In this document: positions 33,587 to 48,529 of the stretch, one piece after another
Numbering within the stretch: position 1 is the first letter of the stretch
How the letters are laid out: each line of letters opens with the position of its first letter
Assembly (NCBI GenBank): GCA_028023455.1
Contig: JAQFVV010012544.1
Span: forward strand, 868,001-932,000
Direction of reading: 5' to 3'
Source: Epiperipatus broadwayi
Lineage: Eukaryota > Onychophora > Udeonychophora > Euonychophora > Peripatidae
Length of the DNA stretch: 64,000 nt
Position numbers and translations under genes: made by a program
Notes under the pieces: model-generated
Databases searched by the model: none
Seen by the model: the letters and a program-made list of their open reading frames with translations, nothing else
Told to the model about the DNA's origin: nothing

Positions 33587-35221
33587 TTTTTTTTGTTTTT
33601 AAATACATACATTTTTAAATTAAATAAAAATGTTTTTTCAAAAATATTACATATATTATTTCATTAATTTTATTAAATTATTTATTTTATTTATTTGAAT
33701 TACATCTATCTTTATTTAGTTTTTACAAATTTAAATTATCTGTTGAACTTTCTAAGAAAAAATAATATCTCTTTACAATTTTTAAGCTTAATTATATTTT
33801 TTGTTGTTTGTTTTTACAATTTAGATAAACTGTTTAGCAAATATAACATTTTTCTAACATGTTTTTTATTTATTTACTCAGTAAGATATGCATTTTTTTA
33901 TAACAAAACTTAATTAATTAATATTTTTTATAAATATATTTTGACCTTTAAAAATAAAATAAAATAATGAAAATTACCTAGAAACAATCACATTATATAC
34001 ATTGTAACAAATGAATGGTCCACAATCTCTTTGGCTCTTTTAAAACATAATATCTAATCAAGAGTTCTAATACTGTCTAAATTAATCTTATAAAGCTGGG
34101 TTATATAAAATCAGGATACCATAAAAAGATTATCATTGTAAATAAATTAATCTTAATCAAGCCAGATTTCTTATACAAAATATTTTTAATAATATTAACC
34201 AATAATTCTTACTACATAATAATTCATAGCCACATAAAAATAATTATAAATTTAAATATAAAATATTATATCCAAGTTTTTAAACACATTGGATATGCAG
34301 ACTAGGTACCCAATAATATCAACTTTCTTAAACTATTATGATTGTATCAAGATCAAAATAAAAATATGGTTGGCATCATGCATGACTTTAAAAATTTTAA
34401 TAGTCAAAATAAAGACATGGTATTATACATGACATTAAAAATTTCTACCAAGGTAAACTAATATAAAAGAAACGCATTATGATGAAATAGACTTAAAATA
34501 AACACATATCCAAATGCATATAATGAATTAGGATTTTTGTTACTAATTTTATTCAATATACTAAGAATAAACCATCAAAAAATATATCATTTTGAAGCAA
34601 TTCAAATATAAAACAATGAAACATAGAAAGCATAATATTTATTTTAAGCAGTATGAAGATGATATTATTTTTTAAAAATACAATTTATAACTTTACACAA
34701 TGTCATATTGACTTAAAAAGAACATAATATATTTCTTTAAAAGCAAGGCAAAGTTTTATTCAGCAATGAATAATTTATTAGAAACACAGCAGCCCTTTAA
34801 AACAGTATGTATTATAAAACAATAAGCAAATTGTAAAATGTGCAGAATAGGTTTTATGCAATATTTATATTTTATCAGTAATAAAATATTCAAAGGCAAT
34901 AAAGTACATTAAAGCATAAATATTTATTCTATATTTCTAGAAAAGGCAAAATATTTTCTTAAAATGCTATATTTTATCATGTATATTTCATTTGAAGGCA
35001 AAAATTTATGAAAATGAAATTAAGTTATTTATTACATATATAAAAATATGACATAATTCATAAAATAATGTAATATAAATGTTGAAGTAAACATTTCATT
35101 TACTTTAAAATAGCATTATCATGATTTTTATGAAAAGTCATATTAAATTGTGAAGTAATAATAATAATAAAATAATTTGCTTTCATTAATGAAACAAAGA
35201 CATTTGTCAGTACTTTAGTAT
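33587..35221. other. AT-rich, nothing recognised
   Basis: The open frame at 33695-33913 is A+T-driven, hydrophobic and without a recognisable domain. No other support. Confidence 0.5.
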
Positions 35222-35455
35222 TAAAGCTGCAACACAAAGCATGTTTTAGATCTACTGCACCTGTTCCCATTTGTATCAATCCACTGGATACTTTGTAATC
35301 TTGTGATCTGACCAAAATAACATGTACATGGATCTTGTACATGTCTTTTTTCAGCAAAAGAAGAATGTGCTCATGGATCTTGCACATGGTATTTTGGCAA
35401 AAATTACAAAGTTATCAGGTGCAGTAGGTCTAATAGATACTCTGTGTTGCAGGAC
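35222..35455. repeat. Fold-back (MITE-like) element
   Basis: Outer arms about 35225-35265 and 35415-35452 (CTGCAACACA... against ...TGTGTTGCAG). Inner inverted repeats surround two related ATGGATCTTG(T/C)ACATG blocks. A 95-residue minus-strand open frame (35100-35387) overlaps but shows no known domain. Confidence 0.65.
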
Positions 35456-35519
35456 TAAAAATAAATAAAAGTAAAAAAAATAGTAAAACATAATAAATAT
35501 ATAGATCATTTTCAATAAC

Positions 35520-35870
35520 AAAGGCATTCAAATATCTACAACTTTCAACATTATCAAATTTCAAAAAAAAATGTGACTTTCATTAATATGTACAACTTTC
35601 AACATTAACAACTTTTAAAAAAATGTGACTTTCAACACTAACAACTTTTAAGAATGACATTTAAAAAAAAAATTTCATCATTACCAAGTTTCCCAAAAAA
35701 TTGCAACTTTCAACATTAACAAATCAATATTCACAAATATGTATGAATTTTCAATATTAACAAGTTTTAAAAAAAGCGACTTTCATAAATATGTACAACT
35801 TTCAACATTAACAAGTTAAAAAAAAATTCGACATTCAACACTAACAACTTTTAAAAATGACATTTAAAGT
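35520..35870 (+). repeat. Degenerate minisatellite
   Basis: Repeats of (T)ACAACTTTCAACATTAACAA followed by an A run and a GTGACTTTCA-type block occur irregularly about six times with spacing of roughly 40-65 bp. Confidence 0.75.
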
Positions 35871-38800
35871 AAAAAATAAAATGTGATATTACAATAATGA
35901 TGCCATTAATCAAAAAAATAGTTAGTTTAAATATACATCAAACAAATAGCAAATGATTTTGATTTTTAAGTAATTTGGATAAAATACATTAATTATATTC
36001 CTATGACACCTACCATGTAATATATAACAGGAATTTAACAAAGTTTTCACATATACTATTACAACAGAAAATGAAGATCTACAGTAAAAATTTTCACGCC
36101 GAAAATATACCACATGATTGCACAGTACGCTGGGATTTTTGGAGAAGTGCTAATAAATGTTGTTCTTTTTATAAAGAAATTAAATCAAAAGTACAAAAAA
36201 ATAAAACAAATATTAATTATTAGACTTTCATTGCATTTTTATTTATTCTGGCTCTTGTCAGAGAGAAATCTAGACAATAACTGAAAATGTTGAAGTATTA
36301 CAAAAAAAAATCGCGCTGATAAAAAAATACATGTTTTCACATCTACTTGCAGGGATTATTTTCTTTCAATTTGACATTGTCATGACATTACATATTTATT
36401 GTGGGTATGAGAAGGCCTCTTATCTCTCCTACATTGCAGATTTAATACTAAAGTATGCATTTGTGCTTTTATTATTATTATTATTTCACAGCTACTTTTA
36501 TCATCTGCATCATCTTAAAACTTAGCAAAAGTTTTAATTTGAAAATGACATCAAATTAAGTTCAATGAGAATCTTTTGCAAATAATAATAATAAGTTCAA
36601 CATTAGAAACATATAAAGTCAATAATTCAGGATAGAATAAAATATAATAAATGTAGTTTTAACTTATATAAAGTTTGGGCATTCAACATTTTTAAAAGTC
36701 TTAATTCCATATAATTTTAGCATGACTAAACAAGCAATTGAATATTAATAAAACTTCAAGCAATATAATAATAACTACAATAAAAAAAATTATATTGTCA
36801 TGAATCAGTGTGACACCATACCACCTGCTTTTACACTTATGCATTGTTGGAGCTTTCTGAATGGTATATACAATGCAATACTGAAGAGTGGTGTTTGGGC
36901 CAAAGTTAGCACCCAAGAAGTTTATAATTACTTTAGACTATCATAGTTTAAACTTGATAAAATTAATAAGTAATTATAAAAAAATTATGCATAATAAATA
37001 ATAAGGTAAAATGATGAAGTGTTCAAGATGCATGTAGCCAGAGATTAAATGCAGCATGTCAGGTGATAGATGACTAATTAAATGTTTGACAATGAGGGTG
37101 TTAATCAATAATTAATTTATGTACCCTAATTTAATTGATAAATGAAATAGGCTAAACATAACTTTTTTTAATTACAGTGTTTGGAAATTTTAGACAAAGC
37201 AATAAATGACATCATCTTATAATATCATACATTGATAAATTATTTAATAAATGAAATTATTATAGCAATAAATAATGCATTTATTTATATATATATTTTA
37301 ACCTTTCAAAATATTAATTCAAGTACAAAACTTTTTATATAAAAAAACATATTTTTATAAATAAAACTTTACAATAAAATTGTTTTAGATATTTACATCT
37401 TCCAGACAAGGATGTTGAACTATAATCTTTTTTTTTTTTTAAATTTTAACTTTAAATAAAAATAGATTACACACATTCACAGACATTAAAAATATTTAAT
37501 AGATTATTTAGAAATAATTTAATTTAAAGTTATTGGCTAAATATAAATACTTATAGAAGATTAGACTATTATTAAACTAGCAACTATAATTATATTTTAA
37601 AAATGAATTGTAATAAATTGATCATATTAATAAAGATCAATAAAGCATTATTAAAATTTCTTAAATGTTTATTTTATAATGACTTAACTTAATAAATACA
37701 TGTAAGGACTATATTAATAATGTAATTATATCTTTCAACTACAACACCTTAAGAATAAGTTATACCTTGAAATAGTAACTTTATAGTTTTATAACAGCTA
37801 TTATTATAAAATAAGCTTGTTGATGAATTAAAATTACTTAAATTTATTTATTTAAATATGTCATAAAAATTATATGTTATAACATTAGTTATAAATTAAT
37901 ATTATTAAGTAATTCACTATTTTTACTATGGAAAAAGAATTTACTTAACAAAAAATAAAATATATAACTTTTTTAATATACTAGCAAAAATTCCTAAAAT
38001 AAAGCTCTATAGGCAGAACTTAAAGTTACAATGTATATATTGCAAGATTTGGTCTTACATCCCTCCAGAACCATTAAAAATAGCCTTCCTTATTTTAAAC
38101 TTAAGACCCATGATAATAACATTATCTACATTTAATAGAAAGCAAGATATATGTATAATGAGATTGCAAATCAAATAAAACTTATTACCAAAAGATGATA
38201 TTGGTCACAAGCACTGGACCTGAGAAACAAGTAATTATTTCTATAATTGTTTTTTTTTTATAATTAAACATTTAATAAACATATGAACACATTATCTAAA
38301 CTAAACTATAAAACTTAAGCTCTAATACCTTTGTTAAAAACCTCTTCTTAATTATTATGTACAGGGAAAGGATGATCAGATTGAGATATAGGAAATTAAA
38401 AAAATATGTAAAAGAAAGAAATAACAAATAAATTTTTATCGTTAATAATCTATCATATATATATGAACTATAAAAAATGATGTAAATAAGTAATCAAATA
38501 CATGAATAAGAGCCTTCTTTTTGAAAACATCAAATCCACGTCCAAATAGAACAACCTTGGTTTGGTAATTAGCAAAAAATGTAAACAAATGATCTAAAAA
38601 AATATCAGACCAAAATCTCTCATCAGCTAACCAATATGTATAAATTTTGATCAGAAAAATTGATATTGTGGTTTGAATAAAAAGATTGCCACCATCAAAG
38701 TAAAAACATTAAATGAAAATAGTTCATAGGATATTGATTAAAGCTAAATTAAAGGCATATAGATTCAAACCCACACAACTAAGGTATTATAAATTAAAAA

Positions 38801-41800
38801 CCTCTAAAACAGCTTTAAATTATTCAATCTCTACAAAGTATTTTCAAGTTTAAGCTGGAGAATAGATCAACTCTAACCTGAGATATCTAACAGCAAATAT
38901 CTTTCTTTTCAATCAACTCCCTAATATTTATTAGCTACATTTGTAGAAACACATACAACCATGCATTGCTAAGTGTAAAGTGGCATCAAGGGAAGAACAT
39001 CATTTTCCATGGAGCTGTAACTTCCAAAATCAAAATTAATTTGATCTAGCATTTATTTATTTATGCTGTGAACAACACCAACTTAATATTTCGATGTAAA
39101 GCTGCAGACTCAACATCTCTAAGCAAGTCATATGAATGGAGAAATTCTGATCATCATAATGGATGTTATAGAAGACTTGAACCCCACCATCTGAAACATC
39201 AAATGGATTAATGAGGACATTTATAATTATTTAAGACATTTTCCATACAGACTCTTAATTGATCTTTAGGTTGATATATATTTTTTAATTTATTTATGTA
39301 TAATTTTTCATGTACTTATTTCTTTTATTATAGATTGAAAGGAGGTATAAATTATTAATATGTTAGAGAAAAGAAAAGCATTGTTAGATTTATTGTAAAT
39401 TGAAATAAAATATGGGTCCAGGCATGAACTTGCTTGTGGATAAATTTAATGATCACATGGGGAGAGGTAAGATTTTGCTCTATTATACATTAAATGCCAA
39501 CACTTGTTTTGTGACACTATTATTTGTTTTTTGATTTTTATTACTAATAATTTCATTTATTTATTTGCTTTCAGTATATATGATTAATAATCTCTAGTGT
39601 GATGTTATTTCCTATTTTGTAGAGATGAACCACAATAGAATAGAAGATCCCATATCACCACCATGTTATTGATATGAACTCATCAATAAACTTATTGGAG
39701 ACAATGGATTACGATTTTGATAAAGTTTAAATTCGCAAGCAAGCACAAACATAAATAACAACAAGTTATGATTTAATTTTTTGTGTTATTATTGATATTG
39801 GATGAATATTCTTTGAAGGTAAACATCAGTGGATTAATGTTATTAACTGTAATAATCAAAGAAGGTTTATCTATATTTAAACAGATTATTTATTTTTGTT
39901 ATAACCTTGTTGCCTAAATTATGTTAATTGTAAAAAAAAAAAAGTTAAATATATGATTTTAAATTAAAGACTGTTGTTTGTGTTTTTTTTATATTCAGTT
40001 CGCAATTTGTCACATACTTGCACATGATAAATAGTGATATTGATATACTTTGAAGTAGAATTTTATGTGTATATTCCCTAAGTTTGAATTTTGGGATTGA
40101 TGTAAGTTAAAGATGGAGCAAAAGAGATGAGTATACAACAAGTAAATTTTTGACATCTCAGGAATGAGATCAGAGTAAACATGAGTCTATATATTTAGAA
40201 ATCATACACAAGCTTCCTTATTTACTCAGATGATCTATCACATTAACTGTCATGTAAGGTCAGGACCCATTCTGTCACAATATATATGTATGTATATATA
40301 CATATTATAGCAATATGTCTATTTCTAGACTTATGCATGAATATAAAATGTTTATATCTCATTAGTTTATATTTTTATTGTACAAAGTCATTTATCTATT
40401 ATTTTTATTTTACATTCTTTCATTTATTAATTAATTAGCTTATGTTTTATTTTAGAATGTTTATTTTAAAATGTTATTAATTTGAAAATAAAAGTTAAAA
40501 GAAAAACTTGATTATAATTTAAAGTTTAATCAATATAAATTAATTTATGATATTTATATATGTGAACTTAAGATTAGTAAAGAAAAATATTGATCTCTGA
40601 GAGCTCATTATATTCATTTTGTATAAAATTATTTAATTTATTAAATATTTTTATTAATCTCAAGAATTCTAAAACACTAATTTGAACATGTGTATATCTA
40701 ATTCAACTTTTCTGTAAAAAGCTAATTGAATGTTATGCTGCATTGCCTATTCTATAATTCCTATAACAATAACTACATGAAAAGATAATAGAAAACATGT
40801 GCTAATAAGATATCAAACAGAATTAAGAAAACTTCACTTACCACATGAAGTAACTGCGCAACATTGGTTGTTTTTTTAGATTCATATTCTTGTTCAAGTC
40901 TCAACATGCATTGCTGAAAAGTTGAAATAAAAAAGGATCAAATGATCTGATCCATTCCCAAAGTTTTGCCTATGCAGTTATTGAGATATGTATTCAGAGA
41001 AATATCTGCCACAACTATAATAATCCTATCAATAATTTTTTTAAAAAAAAAAATTGAAGGAAAGAAAACTGTTCCATTTAGAAGAAAATCCACTTTCCCT
41101 GCTGCTAAACAAAACCCTGGGGAAAACTTTATTTGTATGTAAATGGTCAAAATGAGAACTTTATTGGAAGCTTACATCATTCTTCTAAAAGAGTGCAAAG
41201 ACAACTGTTCCTGATCAATGCTAATTGTAGCTTAAAAACCAATTTGACCACTATTCATATCAAGCTTCACTACCCTTGGAGATTTTAAAATACAAAACTT
41301 TCCATAATTTGAGAAGAAGTTTTTTCAAATTTAATTCTATAATAATAAAAGATTTGATAAATTTGTTTTTAATAAAAATGATTCTATTATGTACGCATAT
41401 TTCTTTTATTTTAAAGCTCTTGGAGATTTATTACTAAGACAGGTAATATAAAGTTTAAATATTATATTTTATATATTTATGTGTGCATACATTTCCAGTG
41501 TGTATTTAAATGATGAATAGGTAGTCAGTTTACATATTACATTTATTTAACATCACATGATCACCATCTCTTATATTAACTGTATGGAGAGTTCATGGGA
41601 AACAAACAAAGAGATTAATAACTGTTGTATGTAATTAAAGTAATGGATAACTTATGTTATTCTTTCTTTTTCTTTTCCCCATTCCAGAATCTATTTGGAT
41701 TTATAAAAAGTTTTATATTTAGCATTTATTTCAAAATGTTCATAGCAGACTTTCCAAATTAAAATTTTGTAGATGACTTAAACTGTTAAAGTTCATTGAC

Positions 41801-44800
41801 TTCTTTTTAAATTTATTTAATGATGTTAAATAAAATGTGAATGATTTTCCTATTATTTAATTCATATCTGTATTATTTATTAATATATTCTCTCATTACA
41901 CATAAATTTCAGGCACATGTTTAATTTAATTTATTATTGTTATTTCAATTGACGTTATTGACTATTTTCATATTTAAGATCAATAAAATTTGGCCTTTGA
42001 TTTTTATATATTATTACGAAGCTCATTTTCGCATCATTATTTTGTAGGAATCAATGAAAATAAAATTTAAAAATAATGAAAATCTCTTCATTTCTTAAAG
42101 AATTTTGGATTGGAATATTTATAAACCACTACACTCAAATCCACTTCATCCCATATCACCATAACACACATATATATATAATGACAATTGCGACAATATT
42201 TTTTCCACCTATAGTAATTAACAAAATGGTAATATGACATTGAATTTTTACAATTGTTTATTTTTTTTTAATTTATAAATATAAGATTTTTTTTTTAGAA
42301 CAGCTCATTTCTAAAAAATAAATATGTCCAAACAGTATTTCTTAAATGATATTAACAAGCATTATACTGAATGTCCTGCAACATCCAATAATTATCAAAA
42401 AAGTATATATTGTCACATACATCTCAAAGCAACATCAAAACTGGGTTTCACCTCTCTTTATATTGGAGATTTGATAGTGCTATATGTTATGTTGGATTAT
42501 ATAAGTATTGTCTATTGTAGCAAGATTCTGTCCCATTATTTATTTATTAGTTTTGGAAATTAAATTATATATTATTCACATACTGTTTTATGATAGATAA
42601 TTTTGATCATACTAGTATCACTTTATCTGGATGAGGTATTAGTTGTTTATGTATATTGTATGCATGTTTTATTTCTCAATTGCTATGAATGTTTTATAGC
42701 TATGAAAAAATGGACTCAAAAAATAAATACTTGTGAATCCAAAGTCATCTTTCTCTTTTATTGTTTGAACATTGCATAATATATCAAATACCTATTGTAT
42801 CAATTTATTTTTTCTTTACAGAACGTTGAAATATCTAGATAAGAGAGTACTACAACCAGAGGCTCATTAAATAATACATATCTCAGCTAGGCAATTATTA
42901 AAATGGATCCACAAAATAGCCAATTTATTAGGATTACTGATTTTCTCCCATTTAAAATACATACGAAATTAAATTAGAAAGCAGCAAAAAATCAAGTAAA
43001 CTAATCCCAAAGTTTTATTTTACTTTAGAACTATTTATTAATTTCTGAAATGAAGTTAGAATTTATTTATTATTTCCAATAGCAGAAAACTGTTTGCAGC
43101 AATATAAACACTGATACAAATTTTCCTCATAACTTGCTACTAACAACAATGCTTCTTTATCTTATGTTAATAAAATTAATTTTCTAAACAAAGATTCTGA
43201 TAAGCCACAATCTTATGCTTCTACTTTAAAAAACCGTAGAACTGAGATAAATAATTATTCAAGTGATATTCTTGATAATTTTTTTTTTAATGATAGTAAT
43301 CTCTATTAAAAACAAAAAAAAAACGTTTCTACCCAAGTAGATAAAATAATAAAACTGAGAAAATTATTGGTCAAATGTGTCATAAATATATGCATTAAGT
43401 TTAATGTGATTATTTCTAATGGAGTCATAAAAATCTTCTCAGAAATTTCAGAATAATAAAAACCTTATCACATCGGTTGTTGATACTTATATATCTATTA
43501 TGAAATTTCCACTGAATGGGTTTTATAACTTTTAAACTGATAAAAAAAAAAGTTGAGAGATTACTTGCAAAATAATAGATGATTCTAATAATTTAATAAT
43601 AGATAATTAAAACTTTAGTTTCATATTGCTGGCTTAAAATAATTATTTTATAAAAGGGTTTAGATTTTCTAGATAACAAAATATTTTTATATTACGTCCA
43701 AATTAATTGACTGATCAACCTATCTGAGCAGATTAAACGTTGTATTGTTATATGTTCCCTGTCAGAATTGCAAGCTAAAATCACATAAGATTAGTATATA
43801 TATATAAAAGGATAGCTGTTCTATTTAATGATATTTCTATTTCTCATGCTATTAATGTGTCACCCTTGATCATCATCTGGCAAATGAGGACTTTTTATAA
43901 ATGAATGGCTACTATATTTTATATATTGTGCAGCCTTGAGAATCATAAATCTAATCAATATACTGAGATTACATCTAGTGATTCAAAATTTACTCAACCA
44001 TTATTTTATCAGCCAGAAAATACTAATATTATATTTCATAACATTAAAGTTATAGAAATAATATTAATGTATTTATATAATTTATTTTACTTCACATAAC
44101 CAAATAATGTTTATATTGCACTAAAATGCAGAAAACATGAAGCTATAACAAAAAACAAAAAAAATATTAAGTCTAAGCACTTTCACGAACGTCTAGTTCC
44201 CACATTCATAGCATATGATGGATGTGCTGGTAAACCAAATGTTTAAACTTGCAGTGTATTTAAATGGCCCATTTTTTAGAAATGGAAAATCAGGATTCCT
44301 TCTGGTTGATGGTGCTGGCTTTGTCTGCTGTAAAATAATATTAAAAAAATTAAAACTAATTATTCTCAATTCTTTTTCTCCATTCAAGGGTTCTCTGAAC
44401 ATGCAGCAAGCATTTTCTAGGATTCTAGCCCAATCTTATCAACAGGCTTTACTTTTCTTAGAAATTTCAATATAGAATCTGATCCTCATGAAAATTCTTA
44501 TGGACATTATCCCACATATATCAGCCAAAAATTGTCCTTAACCAAACATAGTTGAACCTGCTACTTTCAAAAAGTTTCAGCATTATAAGCAAGTGTTCTT
44601 TCAGAATTAGCATGTTAATTAAGTTCTCTAGAAGAAAAAAAAAACTATTACTATAAATTCTTCTCAACATTCTAATGTAAACAGGCACAATAGATTTTCT
44701 AGGTATTGGATTCTATAAAGTAAAGATCTATTCTATCTTCAACTTCTAAAACTTATAAGATGGTGTTGTTAAATGACAAGACATTTACCAATATTGAAAT

Positions 44801-45433
44801 AGTTTTAAAAAAAAATTATCAATACAGTTATCTGATGATGTGAATTATATTTCAATCTCATAATTAGTAGTATATAATTTATATTTTTTATTGGCAAAAT
44901 ATATATTTTCATTTAAAATGATGATTATGGCATATTGGACCATTATATATATATATATAATAGTAATATATAATATAGTATATACATAGTATAGTAATAT
45001 ACATATACACATGCATATATAAATATATATCACAGAACAAACAATCCTGAATACATTAAAAAAGACCATTTACATTACATATTCAAACTTGTCTGTTCCA
45101 CAAAACAGGTTTACATTCTTAGCATTAAATAATTAATAAGCTGCAAAATTATTTATACACTTATTAAAATATAAACATGAATTTCAGCTTGTATGAAATG
45201 ATAGGGGTAAAAATACTAGGTATAGAGAGTCACACAATTCTAAAAAGGGGGATTATGAATATACCATCCATAATCCAGACACTAACCACCTGGAACACCT
45301 GGCCAGGCCCTAGAGGAAGTCATGATTTCCTGGCCAGAGCAGATACATCAGAAATCTAAAATAACTGCTTGTCAAAGGTTACATAGGATAACAGTAATTG
45401 AAAGGACCTTTAGGGAATAATATATATATATAT
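35871..45433. other. Long AT-rich stretch without recognised features
   Basis: About 9.5 kb in which I recognise no gene, RNA or clear transposon. Patches of somewhat higher complexity lie at about 36790-36910, 38560-39230, 43880-44620 (short open frames on both strands, no domain recognised) and 45230-45360. TA microsatellites lie at about 40281-40300, 44944-44962 and 45421-45433, the last at the edge of the LTR element. Decayed transposons or noncoding exons could be hidden here. Confidence 0.45.
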
Positions 45434-47110
45434 TGTACCGAGATACATCAGGAAGGAGTGTGCTTTCTACGGAGTTACACATAATTTTGAAAAAAAATAT
45501 ATAAATTGATAAATGATTTGTGTAAATATTTAATAAAAATAAAAGGTCTTGTAGAGTAAAATAAGAATAAAAAGATTTTTTTTTCTCATAGACAGTTTTA
45601 TAAAATATAATTTTGAATCGTATTTAAATAAAACCTAAAGAACTAAAATTTGATTTAAGATTGCTTTAAGAAAAAAAAAAACAAGGTGGAATTCGTTTTG
45701 TCTTATAGTTATAATAAAAAAAAAAAAAAAAATTTAATCAAAGGAATGTAGTGAACAATGGGGGCTAATGACGAACATAAGAAATTTCCATTAAACGGCT
45801 AGTTAGTGAAAATAACTTTAACAAAGAAATTGAAATAATTCTAACAAAGAAATTGAAATAACTCTAACAAAGAAATTGAAATAAAGAAATTGAAATAACT
45901 CTAGCAGAGAGTACAAAGAAATTAAAATGACCAATGCAAACACCAGAAAGTCAGCACGGACCGTAACTGAAACACCAGAGGATTAGTTACGTATTGTAGA
46001 TTGAATCCGCAAGATAAGGACCGTAAAATATAAAAGAGCGAATTTTCTATTGTACTATTATTAAAATTATTTTTATAGATCGAGAGCATTGAATATTAAT
46101 ATACGTCTCAAGTTAAACATAATGCTGCACTGTTAAACCCATCATGTGAACAGCCGGCCGAATCCTTCCCGCAATACCAACAGCCAACAGTTCAAATGTC
46201 GATCATGGTCGCGTAAAACAAGAAGGAGATGGAGTGTCCACGTGGAGCCCACAGGATCCCAATGACATTGGGAAAAGGAGTGCAAAGAGTTAGCGCTAAC
46301 TGACCGAATGAAATACTATCAGAAGCAACGCTCGGAACCGTGCATAAGGGAGAAAGCTAGGTAATGTTTATTTCAATTTCTAATTCACTAATTAAAAGCC
46401 GTAATAATAAATGGAAAAATAAACTCTGAACTTTATGGTACGAACAATAGTTATTAGTTGTCTTTAGCTCCATTACCCAGAGATTTTATTGTGATTGTGT
46501 GTATAATTATTTTTTTTTATGTATTTATTATATGAAATTTTGATTGTATTAAATATTATTTGAACTTGAACGAAAGTGTAATTAATTATATTATAAGACC
46601 AAACGAAGTGTAATAGCGTAAAGGGAGACTTCATGGGTTAGTGATTACTTAAATTAGATTTAAATTAAATAATTAAATAAAAGAAAAAGAGAAAGCGAGA
46701 AATTTAGCGCAGAGAAAGATTCATAAATTGATTTTTTAGGTAGGCGTATTATATTTAATTGATTGTTGTAGCTGATCTAGCGGGAGCAGGTACTAGATCG
46801 TATTGGTCAAGCAGACTTGTCGACAAAGGTCGGCTGGCGCCCATTGGATTTTTTTCCTTTAAATAAATAAAAAGTTTGATTGGTTAATATGTAATCTAGT
46901 AAACGAGTGTTAATGTTATTGGCAAATGTTTGCAAATGATATTGATTACTCTACCCGAGGTACCGACAGCCCCATGATAGGATTTTGTGTAAGAGGGAGG
47001 TACAAAGTTCTGATCGAGTCGTCATTATAAACATTAAACATTTTATTGATTTTATATAAATAATGTTTTTTATAAAATTTACGAGACGACGTGTAAAGGG
47101 CTAGGTATAA
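45434..47110 (+). repeat. 5' LTR
   Basis: Starts TGTACCGAGATACATC; ends near GGCTAGGTATAA, without the common CA end. It is long for the family (about 1.68 kb). It contains several copies of a 23-bp unit (AATAACTCTAACAAAGAAATTGA type) at 45811-45905, two more than in the 3' LTR. Confidence 0.9.
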
Positions 47111-47442
47111 ATGGCACGTCAACGTGGAATGAAACTAAATGTTTTGAATGGCAGAACCGATGTGAGTCATGACTGGATGTCTTAAGCGGTGTGGCCAGAG
47201 TCGTGTATGAGTGACAGAAGTGATAGCTAGTAAAAAGAAGTGGGAGGGAGCGTGATAGTAGGATTAGAAAACGGTATAAGCAGTGCAACTGTAAAGGTGA
47301 TTTTGCAATTATATAAGACGTGGAGGCATAGGGACACTCCGGGGAATTTTAGTATAAAAAAAAGGGGGAACTGGGAAGGTTAGGTTTTGGTTGTACGTAC
47401 GTAAGTTTATTATTATTATTAAAAAGATAAAATAGGTGTAAA
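47111..47442 (+). promoter_or_regulatory. Primer-binding site and leader
   Basis: TGGCACGTCAACGTGG starts at 47112, one base after the apparent LTR end. It has the TGG start expected for pairing with a tRNA 3' CCA. The specific tRNA is not identified. The leader then runs to the gag start at 47443. Confidence 0.6.
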
Positions 47443-47718
47443 ATGGAAATAGCAAGTCGGGTTATCAAAATAAAGACCTTCTCGGGAAACGAAGGGGAAA
47501 GACCGAATAGATACTTGGAGAGTCTAGAACATTTTTTTTCATGTAATGAGTTCAGCGAGTCGGTTAAAATTAATATAGCTGTTAGCTACATACAAGATGA
47601 GGCCGAAAATTGGTGGGAGTCGCTGGGAATAAAGCCAACAAACTTCAAGGAATATAAACAAGCATTGCTGAAGAGTTATTGGGGGAGGGGCTTCAGGAAG
47701 TTGTTAAACATCAGGTAA
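47443..47718 (+). pseudogene. Gag N-terminal part
   Basis: 91 residues from the first Met after the leader. They carry the retrotransposon-gag fold signature: FSGNEGERPNRYLESLEHFF (family FxGxxxxdvxxwlxxxe) and IQDEAENWWESL (family LxgxAxxWw). This is the structural protein that would assemble the RNA-containing particle. The frame ends early because of a frameshift near the G run at about 47690; the continuing frame downstream is also broken by an in-frame TGA near 47753. It resumes at 47772. Confidence 0.75.
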
Positions 47719-47771
47719 CCCAAGAAAAATGGTGAACAGAAGAATCACTAAGTACATATTTCCGCAGACAA

Positions 47772-48479
47772 GTGGCGAGATTAAGGGAAATCACAGCATA
47801 CAAAATATCTGAGCAACAAATACTGTGGATAGTAAGGCGGGGCTTCCCAGAAAACGTCCAAGAAACAATAATAGGGAATGATACCATAGAGCGAGCGGCA
47901 GAGATACTCAGGACGATAGATAACGATAAACAGTACGAAGAAAATTGGAGGAAAGAGGGAAAGGCAGAAGATAATAGCAGACAAGTAGCAAACCTAGTAC
48001 AAAATGAAGAGAGGGGCGAGCTGGGAATGGCATACCAATCATGTCCTAAAATAGAAATAGGAATCGAAGGGAAGGCGATTAATGCACTACTTGACTCGGG
48101 CAGCCAAGTGTCGGTGATTTCGCAGAAAACATTCAATGAAATGGACCGGAGTAACTTGAAAATTAAAACCTTGCCATTAAAGGATGTGTACATAAGGCTG
48201 GCAAATGGGAAAAGAGCCAAGTTGGCATCGGAGCAAGTGTGGGTGAGTATTAAGATCACAGGGAAGGAATACAACCACATCATGCTGATCTTGGAGGGAT
48301 TGATACATGATGCTATCCTGGGCTCAGACTTTATGTGCAAAGCAGGATGTGTGCTGGATTATGAAAAGCGACAGGCAAGAATTAATCATGCAGAAATACC
48401 GTTTGACGTCTGCGAGGCAGACAATAGTAGAACGGAGCACGATGCAGACAGTGCAGGGATACAAATAGAAAAAAAATAA
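47772..48479 (+). pseudogene. Gag C-terminal part and protease
   Basis: 235 residues. The first third continues Gag (an ISEQQILWIVRRGFPENVQE segment, as in family LxxxfxxGLpxxlr). From about residue 96 comes the retroviral-type aspartic protease: ALLDSGSQVSVIS (catalytic DSG) and further on DAILGSDFM (the ILGxDF flap/helix block). No CCHC zinc knuckle is visible between Gag and protease, where gypsy elements usually have one. The first Met is internal to Gag, not a true start. The frame ends at 48477-48479 in an A-run/TAA sequence, and the continuation to pol has stops in all frames, so this junction is decayed. Confidence 0.8.
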
Positions 48480-48529
48480 TAATAAGGGAAGAGGAATAGA
48501 AAAGCGAGAACGGAGAATGACTGAAGAGT

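Noticed and set aside
35530-35870. CRISPR-like array
   Set aside because: Irregular spacing and degenerate units without unique spacers in a eukaryotic sequence; it is a minisatellite.
47711-48340. 209-residue minus-strand open frame
   Set aside because: It is the antisense shadow of the gag-protease region, whose + strand frame has the DSG and ILG motifs.
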